64,000 nucleotides of DNA from Lithobates sylvaticus (GCA_028564925.1 CM053034.1:92017626-92081625); one strand, 5' to 3'. Shown: positions 44,648-56,622, counted from the stretch's first letter. Numbers and translations are program-made. Notes: generated by a model from the letters alone, not told the origin.

Positions 44648-46391
44648 CGTAGGGGTCCCCCCAAATTCAATAACCAGGCCCTTCAGGTCTGGTATGGATA
44701 TTAAGGGGGACCCCAGCCAAAAAAAAATAAAAAAAATGGCGTGGGGTCCCCCCCAAATATCCATACCAGACCCTTCAGGTCTGGGATGGATTTTAAGGGG
44801 AACCCCGGCCAAAAAAAAAAAAAAAAAATGGCGTGGGGTCCCCCTCAAAATCCATACCAGACCCTTTATCCGAGCACGCAACCTGGCAGGCCGCAGGAAA
44901 GGAGGGGGGGACGAGAGCGGCCCCCCCTCCCGCCTGAACCGTACCAGGCCACATGCCCTCAACATTGGGAGGGTGCTTTGGGGTCCCCCCCAAAGCACCT
45001 TGTCCCCATGTTGATGAGGACAAGGGCCTCATCCCCACAACCCTGGCCGGTGGTTGTGGGGGTCTGCGGGCGGGGGGCTTATCGGAATCTGGAAGCCCCC
45101 TTTAACAAGGGGACCCCCAGATCCCGGCCCCCCCCCCTGTGTGAAATGGTAAGGGGGTACAAAAGTACCTCTACCATTTCACCAAAAAAGGTGACAAAAT
45201 GGTAAAAATGACAGGAGACAGTCTTTGACAATTCCTTTATTAAAATCTTCTTTCTTCTTTCTTCTGGTCTTCCTTTCTTCATCTTCTCCTTCCGGCATCT
45301 TCTTCCATCTTCTTCTTCCTTCGATTCGCTTCTTCTTCCTCCGGTCTTCTCGTCCTTCTCGTCCGGCGTCGTCCTTCTCGTCCGGCATCGTCGTCTCTTC
45401 TCGCAGGCCGCTCCTCGCAATGGGAGGCTCCCGCTCTGTGAGGCTTCGCTCCGGGTGACAGGTCTTTTATAACGAAGGCACCTGGTGACCCCGCCCCCTC
45501 TGACGCACGGGGACGTCATGTGGAATTCCCTATGGCTTTCCCCATGACGTCAGAGAGGGGGCGGGGTCACCGGGTGCCTTCGTTATACAAGACCTGTCAC
45601 CCGGAGCGAAGCCTCACAGAGCGGGAGCCTCCCATTGCGAGGAGCGGCCTGCGAGAAGAGACGACGATGCCGGACGAGAAGGACGACGCCGGACGAGAAG
45701 GACGAGAAGACCGGAGGAAGAAGAAGCGAATCGAAGGAAGAAGAAGATGGAAGAAGATGCCGGAAGGAGAAGATGAAGAAAGGAAGACCAGAAGAAAGAA
45801 GAAAGAAGATTTTAATAAAGGAATTGTCAAAGACTGTCTCCTGTCATTTTTACAATTTTTGACGCTTTTTTGGTGAAATGGTAGGGGTACTTTTGTACCC
45901 CCTTACCATTTCACACAGGGGGGGGGGCGGGATCTGGGGGTCCCCTTGTTAAAGGGGGCTTCCAGATTCCGATAAGCCCCCCGCCCGCAGACCCCCACAA
46001 CCACCGGCCAGGGTTGTGGGGATGAGGCCCTTGTCCTCATCAACATGGGGACAAGGTGCTTTGGGGGGGACCCCAAAGCATCCTCCCAATGTTGAGGGCA
46101 TGTGGCCTGGTACGGTTCAGGCGGGAGGGGGGGCGCTCTCGTCCCCCCCTCCTTTCCTGCGGCCTGCCAGGTTGCATGCTCGGATAAGGGTCTGGTATGG
46201 ATTTTATGGGGGACCCCACGCCATTTTTTTGGGCTAGGGTTCCCCTTAAAATCCATCCCAGACCTCAAGGGTCTGGTATGGATTTTGAGGGGGACCCTAC
46301 GCCATTTTTTTTTTTTTGGCTGGGGGTCCCCCTTAATATCCATCCCAGACCTGAAGGGCCTGGTTATTGAATTTGGGGGGACCCCTACGCA
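44648..46391. repeat. Inner palindrome of left foldback arm
   Basis: Halves starting GCGTAGGGGTCCCCCC and ending in its complement fold around about 45520, where CGGGGACGTCATGTGG faces CCCCATGACGTCAGAG. Both halves contain a GAAGAAGAAG-rich tract and an AATAAAGGAATTGTC segment. Confidence 0.9.
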
Positions 46392-47160
46392 TTTTTTTAT
46401 CAATGACTTCAATGAATGACAGTTCTCTGTATTACGGATCCAACAATTCATTTGCCGGCAATAGCTGCGACTCGATTTTAAATAGTTTTTTTTTCCTGCA
46501 AAAATGACACTGCAGGAACAGTTCCCTATATTAGATATACTGAATCTCGAATCATTCGAAGCATTCGTTATAGCCGCTATTATCATTTCTTTCATATTAG
46601 TTGAAATTACATATTTGTTAGTTACAATACAACATTCGAATTGTTCTCTGTATTACGGGAATCGGCAATTAGCCGCGAGTGATTTTAAATGTCTTTTTTT
46701 CCTGCAAAAATGACACATTGTACAGAGAGAGTTCTAAACACGGGAAACCTGCGCCCTTCTATATACTATATACTCTATAGTATGTCTATGAAGGGGGCGC
46801 AGGTTTCCCGTGTTTAGAACTCTCTCTGTACAATGTGTCATTTTTGCAGGAAAAAAAGACATTTAAAATCACTCGCGGCTAATTGCCGATTCCCGTAATA
46901 CAGAGAACAATTCGAATGTTGTATTGTAACTAACAAATATGTAATTTCAACTAATATGAAAGAAATGATAATAGCGGCTATAACGAATGCTTCGAATGAT
47001 TCGAGATTCAGTATATCTAATATAGGGAACTGTTCCTGCAGTGTCATTTTTGCAGGAAAAAAAAACTATTTAAAATCGAGTCGCAGCTATTGCCGGCAAA
47101 TGAATTGTCGGATCCGTAATACAGAGAACTGTCATTCATTGAAGTCATTGATAAAAAAAT

Positions 47161-48884
47161 GCGTAGGGGTCCCCCCAAATTCAATAACCAGGCCCTTCAG
47201 GTCTGGGATGGATATTAAGGGGGACCCCCAGCCAAAAAAAAAAAATGGCGTAGGGTCCCCCTCAAAATCCATACCAGACCCTTGAGGTCTGGGATGGATT
47301 TTAAGGGGAACCCTAGCCCAAAAAAATGGCGTGGGGTCCCCCATAAAATCCATACCAGACCCTTATCCGAGCACGCAACCTGGCAGGCCGCAGGAAAGGA
47401 GGGGGGGACGAGAGCGGCCCCCCCTCCCGCCTGAACCGTACCAGGCCACATGCCCTCAACATTGGGAGGGTGCTTTGGGGTCCCCCCCAAAGCACCTTGT
47501 CCCCATGTTGATGAGGACAAGGGCCTCATCCCCACAACCCTGGCCGGTGGTTGTGGGGGTCTGCGGGCGGGGGGCTTATCGGAATCTGGAAGCCCCCTTT
47601 AACAAGGGGACCCCCAGATCCCGCCCCCCCCCTGTGTGAAATGGTAAGGGGGTACAAAAGTACCCCTACCATTTCACCAAAAAAGCGTCAAAAATTGTAA
47701 AAATGACAGGAGACGGTCTTTGACAATTCCTTTATTAAAATCTTCTTTCTTCTGGTCTTCCTTTCTTCATCTTCTCCTTCCGGCATCTTCTTCCATCTTC
47801 TTCTTCCTTCGATTCGCTTCTTCTTCCTCCGGTCTTCTCGTCCTTCTCGTCCGGCGTCGTCCTTCTCGTCCGGCATCGTCGTCTCTTCTCGCAGGCCGCT
47901 CCTCGCAATGGGAGGCTCCCGCTCTGTGAGGCTTCGCTCCGGGTGACAGGTCTTGTATAACGAAGGCACCCGGTGACCCCGCCCCCTCTCTGACGTCATG
48001 GGGAAAGCCATAGGGAATTCCACATGACGTCCCCGTGCGTCAGAGGGGGCGGGGTCACCAGGTGCCTTCGTTATAAAAGACCTGTCACCCGGAGCGGAGC
48101 CTCACAGAGCGGGAGCCTCCCATTGCGAGGAGCGGCCTGCGAGAAGAGACGACGATGCCGGACGAGAAGGACGACGCCGGACGAGAAGGACGAGAAGACC
48201 GGAGGAAGAAGAAGCGAATCGATGGAAGAAGATGACGGAAGGAGAAGATGAAGAATCCGAAGGATGAAGAAAGAAGAAAGAAGATTTTAATAAAGGAATT
48301 GTCAAAGACCGTCTCCTGTCATTTTTACCATTTTTGACACTTTTTTGGTGAAATGGTAGGGGTACTTTTGTACCCCCTTACCATTTCACACAGGGGGGGG
48401 GGCCGGGATCTGGGGGTCCCCTTGTTAAAGGGGGCTTCCAGATTCCGATAAGCCCCCCGCCCGCAGACCCCCACAACCACCGGCCAGGGTTGTGGGGATG
48501 AGGCCCTTGTCCTCATCAACATGGGGACAAGGTGCTTTGGGGGGGACCCCAAAGCACCCTCCCAATGTTGAGGGCATGTGGCCTGGTACGGTTCAGGCGG
48601 GAGGGGGGGCCGCTCTCGTCCCCCCTCCTTTCCTGCGGCCTGCCAGGTTGCGTGCTCGGATAAAGGGTCTGGTATGGATTTTGAGGGGGACCCCACGCCA
48701 TTTTTTTTTTTTTTTTTTGGCCGGGGTTCCCCTTAAAATCCATCCCAGACCTGAAGGGTCTGGTATGGATATTTGGGGGGGACCCCACGCCATTTTTTTT
48801 ATTTTTTTTTGGCTGGGGTCCCCCTTAATATCCATACCAGACCTGAAGGGCCTGGTTATTGAATTTGGGGGGACCCCTACGCTT
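47161..48884. repeat. Inner palindrome of right foldback arm
   Basis: This is the mirror image of 44648-46391, centred near 48022. Small length differences in the A-runs and GAAGAA tract separate the two. Mirror-position segments of the two arms resemble each other more than the two halves within one arm do. Confidence 0.9.
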
Positions 48885-49347
48885 TTTTTTTTTCTGCAAA
48901 AATGACACTTTGTCATTCGAATTCATTCGTTATATCTGCTATAATAATTTCGTTCAAATTAGTTGAAATTCGATATTGGTAGTTGGATTTACTAACGATT
49001 CGTAACTATTCATAACGATTCGTAACGATTCGTAACTATTCATAACGATTCGTAACGATTCGTAACTTGAAATTGAAATTCGATATTTGTAGTTGGATTC
49101 GAATTGTTCTCTGTGTTATGAGAACCAACAATTCATTAGCCGCGTTAACGATTCGTAACGATTCGTAACGATTCGTAACTTTACTAACGATTCGTAAAAA
49201 AAATTACGATTCGTCCGAATTTCGTATTTCGTACGAATTCGAACGGAATTTCGTACACGAATTACGAATTACGAATTTTTTTATATACGAAACGGGACGA
49301 AACGAAACGAAACAAATTTTTTGGCAGTTCCCATGTCTACTATCGGC

Positions 49348-49999
49348 TGATGTCACAGAGCCAGTCCAGGCTTGTGAAAGATTGAAACCATATGGTTGGA
49401 AGCCGCCCACATGCCTGGACTGGTACCCGGCTCAGGCTCTCAGCTAGCCACTGAGAGACTGAGCCGGCTGTTCCCACCTCCTCCACAGCCCAGTGCTCTA
49501 GAGCGTGGGGCGGGGGTGCAGAGCAGAGAGTCAGTAACTGACAGTCACCAGTTCTCTGCTTAAGGAGCTGTGAGAACTGAGCGATCAAACACCACTGATG
49601 TCAGTGTTAGAGCCGAGTTTTGCTATCACTTTCTATTGGGTCAGGAAGTGAAGGGAAATCACCATAACAGTTCAAACCTTGGCCAGTTTAATTGTCTCCA
49701 GCTTTGAGTGACATCACACAAAGCCGGCGGGTCTGAGGGAGTGCTCAGAGTAGCGTGTGATACCAGGAAGTAGGTGGGCTGTGTTTACAGTTCCCCGAAT
49801 CACACCGCTAGTTGCTGTGAGCCAACTGACTGTTGCAAATCAGGAGAGGAGGCTGTTATGGATATGCCATTGTAAACCGGATGTTTGTGAGTGCAACACT
49901 CAATCTTTCTAATGAATTTTTATTATTATTAAACAGAATGACACTAGGGCTGGCGTGAGCTCTCTTTTGCTCTATATTTTTTGATATCTTTAAACAAAC
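49348..49999. other. Continuation of interrupted MITE, then unassigned intron DNA
   Basis: 49348-49720 continues the repeat interrupted at 44202 (AGCAGAGAGTCAGTAACTG, ACAGTCACCAGTTCTCTGC). No terminus was identified. 49720-49999 shows nothing I can name. Confidence 0.4.
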
Positions 50000-50104
50000 C
50001 TCCAGCTAGCTTGAGATAACCATGATTGGCCTTCATGGTGACCATATATTTGGGAACCATGCTGAGTGGTTCCAAGTAGTTAAAGGAAGGCCCAGAGTTA
50101 TCAC
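50000..50104 (-). other. Possible unrelated 105-bp exon
   Basis: The minus strand has a good acceptor (TTCTTTTCTTCTGTAG), then an open stretch encoding DNSGPSFNYLEPLSMVPKYM and VTMKANHGYLKLAG, then a weak donor (GAG/GTTTGT). Its phase (1-1) does not fit the phase-0 intron between the mucin exons it lies in, and the peptide is not one I recognise. It could be a pseudoexon or chance. Confidence 0.2.
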
Positions 50105-50689
50105 CTACAGAAGAAAAGAAATATAAAGTTGATAACGTTTTGGTACTCTGAAGCTGAAGCCTGAGAACACAGGAAAAGCATTTCTAAGTGTAAACTTCAG
50201 AAGAAATTTTATTAAAACTCAAAATTAGGGCTGGAACGCAGCATGGACCACATCACTGGCGTGATGACATCACCAGAACAAACTTGTTTGTTCCGGTTAT
50301 GTTGTCATGGCAGTGCTACGGTCCATGGTGCATTTCAGTCATCCTCTTAGATGGTCGATTGTTAGATTCGTAGACGAAAACATTGTAGTCAAAATTTTCG
50401 TCAGTGGCCTTTTTACAGTGCTGAAAATGAAACAAAAAGTACACCACATTTTCGTCCACTAAAGAAAATCAATTCCATTTTCATTATTGAATGAAAACAA
50501 AATGAAAATGTGAGGCGGGGATGTTTACCCTTTGTGAACTTCCAGTTTCCACAGAGCTCCACCTGCTTCCGCTCCCAGCAAGCAAGTGACTTAAGTCTGT
50601 ATAATGCTTCACTTAACAGTAGTTGCCAGTTAGCAGCATTGTGCAGCCAGAATTACCAGCCTCTAAATCCTCTAAATCCTCAGACAGCC

Positions 50690-52165
50690 ATCCAGAACAG
50701 CACTGTGCATGAAAGGCCTCCTGACGAGAGTCCCACTCTCGATTCACAAAAAACAACCAACCAGAGCAGAGACCACTGTGAGTGTGTACATTACAATTAC
50801 AGGCCTACCCCTAGACCACCATATGTTCAGAGCACTGTGTGCATTACAGGCCAACTTTGACCACCGTCTATCCAGAGCACTATGCATTACAGACCTCTCC
50901 TCAAACCTGAGACCACCATGCAGCACTGTGCAGCATTACAGGCCTCTCAAAAGGGAGGCCACCATCCCAGAGCACTGTGCATTACAGTCCTCCCTATAGA
51001 CCACCACCCAGAGCACTGTGCAGCATTACAGGCCTTTCATATCACCATCCAGAGCACTGTGCAGCATTATTGTCACTGTCCAGAGCACTGTGCAGCATTG
51101 CAGGCCTCTCAGACCACCGTCCAGAGCATTGTGCATCATTACAGCATAGCTCCCAACCCTGATTTTGTGAGACTGTACCTGATTTGGAACAAAGTCCCTT
51201 TGTCCCTCTTTCCTCCTCATTTGTCCCTCATTTTGGTCTGATTTATATAGTTATATATAAAATGCACTTCTTATCTTTCAAATAGTGTTTCACAGTGCTA
51301 AACCTTTCATCCAGTTTCTGCTTTTGTAAATTTTAAAATCCAGTGTAAAGGAATAGTAGTGCTAAAAAAAATAGCACTTGTGGATTAACTGATATTTTTT
51401 AAAATAATTCTCCTTTAAGGGGGCTTGGCAGGGGGTGTGCCTTAAGCCTACATATTTTTGCTAATAGGCGTCCCTCATACCCATCTCAAAAAGTTGTGAG
51501 GTATTATACAGGCCTACTCAGACCACCATCCAGGGCACTGTGTAGCATTTCAGCCACCGTCAAGAGCACTGTGCAGCATTACAGGCCTCTCAAACCACTG
51601 TCCAGAGGACTGTGCAGCATTGCAGGCCTCCCCAGACAACAATCCAGAGGTCTATGCAGTATTACAGGCCTCCTCCGACCACCATCTAGAGCACTGTGTA
51701 GCATTACAGGCCACCTCAGACCACCATCCACCTCACTGTGCAGAATTACAGGCCTTCTCAGACTACCATCCAGAGCACTATGCAGAATTACAGGCCTCTT
51801 CAGGCCACCATCCAGAGGACTGTGCAGCATTACAGGCCTCCTCAGACCACCGTCCAGAGCACTGTGTAGCATTAAAGCCACCATCCAGAGCACTGTGCAG
51901 CATTTCAGGCCTCCTCAGACCCTCTCCAGAGCACTGTGCAGCATTAAAAGCCTTTAGAACACTGTCCAAAGTACTGTGCAGCATTACAGGTCTCCTAAGA
52001 CCACCGTCCAGAGCACTGTGCAGCATTGCAGGCCTCTCAGACCACTATCCAGAGCACTGTGCAGCATTATTGGCCTCTCAAACCATTGTCCAGAGCACTG
52101 TGTAGCATTACAGCCACCGTCCAGAGCACTGTGCATTACAGGGCTCCTCACTGTCCTCAGAATGT
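50690..52165. repeat. Minisatellite, units of about 42 bp
   Basis: Roughly 30 imperfect units of the form CCAGAGCACTGTGCAGCATT plus ACAGGCCTCCTCAGACCACC are present, with shortened variants. It is interrupted by a MITE at about 51141-51512. Open frames on both strands (for example 153 and 161 codons) come from the repeat period being near a multiple of three. Confidence 0.92.
51141..51512. mobile_element. MITE inserted in the minisatellite
   Basis: The ends CATAGCTCCCAAC and GTTGTGAGGTAT are roughly inverted. The inside (TTTGTCCCTCATTTTGGTCT, GTGTTTCACAGTGCTAAACC) is typical of a frog MITE as I recall it. The minisatellite continues on both sides. The target duplication is unclear. Confidence 0.65.
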
Positions 52166-52563
52166 CCAGAGCACTGTGGATTGCAGACCTCCTCCTGGCT
52201 GTCAAAGAGTGACACTTTTTTTTTATTTTACTTTCAAAGATTTTCATTTTCACAAATAGCACTTTTTACAGAAAAGAATAGAACAGCAAAGGCACAGATA
52301 GGATGTGTGGGATACAAGTCATGGCTATACAAAACAATACACCCCCTTTTCTGAACTCATATTTTAACTCTAATGATCAATTTTTGTACGCTAATACATT
52401 TTATTAATACAATACTTTATTTTTGAATTTTTGCTTTATTATTATTATTTATTATTTTCCTGCCTGAAAACCACACTCTTTAGGGAAACCTCCCTATATC
52501 ATGAGAAGGGTAACATTGACGTAAATAATTGTCCTATTCGGTACAGCCACCATTGGAAGGTCT

Positions 52564-55139
52564 TTATGTCCAACCCTGGAGGTGTGCCAGGAGATTAATT
52601 TCTGAAATGAGAAATGGGTCGTGCCTTAATTTGTCCCACATAGCAAAGGAGTGAGAGAGTGTGGGGGCCAGGATAGGTGGGTGGTTTCTAGGTGGGCTCC
52701 AAAGGAGAAAATCTAATGTGTATTGTGGCATAGCCTGGCACTCTGGACCCAATCATTTTTATCCCTATTAGTGTAGACTGTAGAGAGCTGGGCTAGTCTG
52801 GAAGTTTTATAGTATCTGTATAAATGAGGGAGTCCCATCCCAACTTGTTTACCGAAGAAGTAGAGGGTCTGTTGGTGGTTTCTCCTGACTGGGATGGGGA
52901 GGGAACGGTAAAGGTAAAGTATTCTAGGAAGGAGTGTCAAATTGACAGCATTTATTCTCCCTATCCATGAGAGGTTTTGTTTGGACCAAGACTTTAAGTC
53001 TTGTTCAAGTTTGTGGTACATAGGAGGGTCATTTCTGGCATATAATGTGTCAAATTTAGAGGTGAGGGAAATGCTTAAATATTTTATGAAGGAATCATTC
53101 CACTCAAATTTGAATTTCTGTTGCCCCAGAGAGACCATCTCTGGGGCAAGGGATATGTTCAGGGCTTTAGATTTGTTATAGTTGACATGGAGGCCAGAGA
53201 TGTTCGCAAAGGAAGTAAGAGTACGACATTGGGGAGAGAGGTTATAGGCTAGATAATGAATAAGATTAGGTCATCGGCGAAAAGACCGCATTCATGGACC
53301 TGGGGGCCACAAAAAATCCCTTTGATGTCAGGGTTTTCTCATATTGCTATTGGCAATGGCTAAAATTTGTGGTGATAAAGGGCAGCCTTGTCTTGTACCT
53401 CTAGCAATATGATTGGGGGGGGGGGGGGGGGTTATAGCCCGGTAGGTGTATTAGTGCTCTGGGACAGAAATAAAGGGCCCTCATGATGCCTAGGAATCGG
53501 TGACCAAAACCCCAATGCTCCAACAGCGTTATGATATATGGCCAGGACACTGAATCAAACACTTTCTGTATATCCATGGAAAGCAGTAATCCCTCTTGTT
53601 TAGTTCCCTCTGGTCAATTGGATTGTAGAATGGATATTATATCTATGGCCCTTCTGGTTTGGTCCGGCCCTGTCTCCCTGGGATGAATCCCACCTGGTCC
53701 TTATGAATATAGGAACTTATGAAAGAGGCTAGTCGGCTAGCTAGGATTTTGGTAAGGATTTCAGATCGTTATTTATGAGTGATATTGGTCGGTAATTTCC
53801 TACCTCCTCAGGGTTCTTATCAGGTTTTGAGATTACAGTAATGAAGGCTGTAGTTCAGGGGTCTCAAACTGGTAGCCCTCCAGCTGTTGTAAAACTACAA
53901 GTCCCATCATGCCTCTGCCTTGGGAGTCATGCTTGTAACTGTCAGTCTTGCAATGCCTCATGGGACTTGTAGTTTCGCAACAGCTGGAGGGCCACCAGTT
54001 TGAGACCCCTGCTGTAGTTAGATCAGGGCTTAGGGGGTCACCAGCCGTTTTGGCATTGAAAAATTTAGCCATATATGGGGCTAGGGTGTTAGTAAAAGCT
54101 TTGTAATATGGTACCGAAAGACCATCTGGGTCAAGGGTGGAGTCTCTTTTCAGATTTCTAATGACCATCAAAATTTCCTCTTTGGTGATAGTTTTTTCCA
54201 TAATAGTTTTATGTTTATTAGAGAGTAAGGGAATGGGGAAGGTTTTGAATAATTAAGATATGGTATCTCTGTTGCCCTGCGATGGAGCACTATATAGCTT
54301 GTCATAAAAATCTCTGAAGGATGCCAGGATTTTGGTGGGGTCAGATGTTGTGAACTGACCATGAGTCCGAATCTTGGTGAGAGAATGAATCCTCGCCCTG
54401 CCGGACAGTTTGGTGGCCAGCATTGGTCCTGGTTTGTCCTTCTGGGTATAAAATTGAGAGTAAGGTTCAGCTCCAGTCTAGTTGCATCTAATTGGGCGAT
54501 AGGAACCCCCGAGGGATCCCCTTTGTGATGTGCCCTTAAGTCTTACTATATATGCCTTTCTTTCTTTTTTGATTTGAGTGGCAATTTAGATTAACTTCCC
54601 CCTTATGGTGACCTTATGAGCAGCCCACAACATCTCTGCTGAAGTGCCACTAACGTCATTCAGTGTAAAATATTCTAGAAGGGCCTTGTTGATTTTGGTG
54701 ACCCTAGTGGGGTCAGATAAAATGGACTCATTAATTCTCCACTGTGTGCATTTGGAGTGATAAAGAGAGATACAGTCACTATTGAGTGATCTGAGAGTGT
54801 GGTGTCTATAATTATTGAGCTGGAAACATTGGGAAGTTGGTGTGTAGCTATTATAATGTGGTCTATTCTTGAATAAGAATGGTGTGGGCTAGAGAAACGA
54901 GTTGGTTGGACTTGATGGACTTGTGTCTTTTTTCGACCTCACCTACTATAGTATAGTACCTCTTTAATTAGGTTCATCTCCCACCAAACATCCGCCAGAC
55001 CTTGAGAGTGGACCAGTCTAGCTATTTTAAGGCTAGCCCTGGTGGAACGGGTCAAGAGAGTTTTGGACGGGGTGGACTTGTCCAATACTTGGTCAAACGT
55101 CACGTTGGAATCCCCTCTAAGAATGGTAGTCCCCTCCAA
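52564..55139 (-). pseudogene. LINE D ORF2 remnant
   Basis: Pieces in order are a GDSN-containing endonuclease segment (55139-54939), the PDG-type RT entry (54201-54060; LDPDGLSVPYYKAFTN), an FADD catalytic site (about 53270-53281), and the thumb/connection region (53138-52713; KQNLSWIGRINAVNLTLLPR). The frame is broken many times, a G-run interrupts it at 53407-53425, and the N-terminus is deleted. Confidence 0.8.
53856..54011. mobile_element. hAT-like MITE with perfect 8-bp TSD
   Basis: This 156-bp hairpin has ends CAGGGGTCTCAAACTGG and CCAGTTTGAGACCCCTG, flanked by CTGTAGTT on both sides (53848-53855 and 54012-54019). It is inserted in LINE D ORF2. Confidence 0.95.
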
Positions 55140-55292
55140 GAGGGGGTTCTTGAAGAAAGAAGAAAGAAAAAAAAAAAAAACTTTAACTAAAAATTACAGA
55201 ACCTATGGAGCTATTGCTCCAATCAGCAGGGTTGTATATCCCTGGGGACATCGACTTTAAAAAGGTGAGGAAAAAAGTGTAGGTTGTAGAGG

Positions 55293-56464
55293 TTAGTTCA
55301 TCCCCTCAGGTCGGCCGTTGTCCTTTGTTCTCTTGGTTCTCAGCTTGTTCCACAGGGGGGTCAGAGGGCTTGTAGGAAAAGGACGCTTTGCGGAATTGAG
55401 ATTGCAGTTGGACGTGTCCATTTCTACTTCCTGCGAGATGAGCTTCAGGGACAAAAGAACTTTCTCCCCTTCCTGGAGAATGAAGGAGTAATGCTTGCCC
55501 TTGAAGAAGAATTTAACAGCAAATGGGAAGGACCACCAGTATTTAATGTCCTTTTGGTTGAGGACTGAGAGTAGGGGTTTCAGAGACCGTCTCTGCTGGA
55601 TCGTAGAGGGGGATAAGTTTACAAAGATGAGGATTGGGAGACCTCGACAGGTAATCGGTTTCATTGCTCTGGATTGCTTCATTATCTCCTCCTTGATAGA
55701 ATAGAAGTGTGGTTTTGCGAGGATGTCCCTTGGGGAACCATCCTTCCTTGGGAGTCCCAAGGCTCTGTGGACCCTGTCCAATTCCAGATGGTGCTGTGGA
55801 ATGTTAGGGATTAAGGTTTTAATAATCTCCTGGGCAGCCTGAGGGACATCCACGATGGATTCTGCGAGACCTCTGATCCTAAAATTGTATCTTCTGGATC
55901 TGTTTTCTAGCTCGTTGATCCTAGAAAGGGCTGACTCAAGTCTTGTAGTATTTGAATATGGTCTGAATTTTGATTAGTGGTTGCTACCATCATATCCAGT
56001 TTGTTCTCAATGGCTTCCATCCTGGAACCCAGGTTTTGGAAGTCAGCTTTAATGTCCCCTGTTATCTTAGCCACCGTGGAGGCTAAGCCCCTTTCCAGTA
56101 ATTCAGAAAGCTTCAGGTATAGGTCTCCTGGTTGGAAGTAAGTGTCCTGAGCAAGAGTGGTAGGGACAGGGACCCCTTGGTATGTTGTAAAAGAGGGCCC
56201 GGATGGTGAAAATGCACTGTTCCAAAAGCCACGGCCCAGTAAAGATTCAGTGGACGCCAGGGAGGGTGTCATAAGCTGGTGGTTACCATTCTGGCCTGCA
56301 GGGGGGTATGTGATGGAAGCTGGGGCGATCACTTGCCTGGGTTCTGCCCATCCCTCTGTGCCTGGCACATGCTGCTGGGCCACGGCGACCATCTTGGTAC
56401 ACCTGGCCAGCGCTGCCGATTCAAATTGCGGCCTGAGGTCCCTGCGAGCTAAGTTCCCGGTCAT
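55293..56464 (-). pseudogene. LINE D ORF1 protein, broken
   Basis: The N-terminal frame 56464-55907 ends in a coiled coil (LGSRMEAIENKLDMMVATTN). After a break, 55853-55293 holds the RRM/C-terminal part (LELDRVHRALGLPRKDGSPR, then LSPSTIQQRRSLKPLLSVL). The layout equals the ORF1 of LINEs A-C. Confidence 0.82.
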
Positions 56465-56574
56465 ACAAGGGTTGTCCCTGGGGGGGCTTAGGAGTCTGAA
56501 TCACCAGGTGTAGCTCGTCCTGAGGTGCTCTGTCAGCTGCTGTGGGTGCCGTTTGGGCTGGGTGGTATGGAGCT

Positions 56575-56622
56575 CCCGGCTCAAGCGGCCATTTTGGAAA
56601 CTCCGAACATGCTCACAGAGAT
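56575..56622 (-). promoter_or_regulatory. LINE D 5' end with YY1-like motif
   Basis: The minus strand reads AAAATGGCCGCTTGAG about 30 nt from the 5' boundary, matching LINE B's GAGATGGCCGCTTGAC at the same distance. A promoter role is inference from the mammalian L1 precedent. Confidence 0.4.

Larger units (their letters stand above)
44203..49339. mobile_element. Foldback element: palindrome whose arms contain palindromes
   Basis: It is flanked by the perfect 8-bp repeats CTATCGGC (44195-44202 and 49340-49347), with inverted ends TAGACATG / CATGTCTA. The two 2.57-kb arms mirror each other around about 46771. Each arm contains its own imperfect palindrome (44648-46391 centred near 45520, and 47161-48884 centred near 48022). 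A 210-bp stretch (46504-46713 and 46838-47047) is identical between arms. No transposase is present. The 8-bp duplication suggests hAT-type mobilisation. Frames inside are low-complexity Arg/Lys/Pro-rich artefacts. Confidence 0.92.
52221..56622 (-). mobile_element. LINE D: decayed Tx1/L1-like LINE
   Basis: This 4.4-kb minus-strand LINE is flanked by TGACACTTTTT (52210-52220 and 56623-56633). Its 5' end resembles LINE B's (GGCCGCTTGA). ORF1 is recognisable. The spacer and the first 130-140 codons of ORF2 are missing, and the rest of ORF2 is in many frames. A hAT-like MITE (53856-54011) sits in ORF2. It is the oldest LINE here. Confidence 0.85.

Noticed and set aside
46504-47047. Identical 69-codon hydrophobic frames in both foldback arms
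   Set aside because: The identity reflects arm identity at the DNA level. No start context, no domain, and nothing shows codon-level constraint.
44564-48916. Numerous Arg/Lys- and Pro-rich frames repeated in mirror image, up to 230 codons
   Set aside because: They follow the symmetry of the foldback and its GAAGAA and GGTCCCC tracts; no domain, and both strands are open.
51496-52105. 153- and 161-codon frames
   Set aside because: Products of the 42-bp minisatellite, whose period is near a multiple of three.
50690-52165. CRISPR-like array
   Set aside because: Units are contiguous and degenerate with no unique spacers, and the DNA is clearly vertebrate.
54905-54960. TTGGACTTGATGGACTTGTG tail resembling a CR1/L2-type LINE end
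   Set aside because: Only about 50 bp is recognisable within LINE D, too short to assign to a family or define boundaries.
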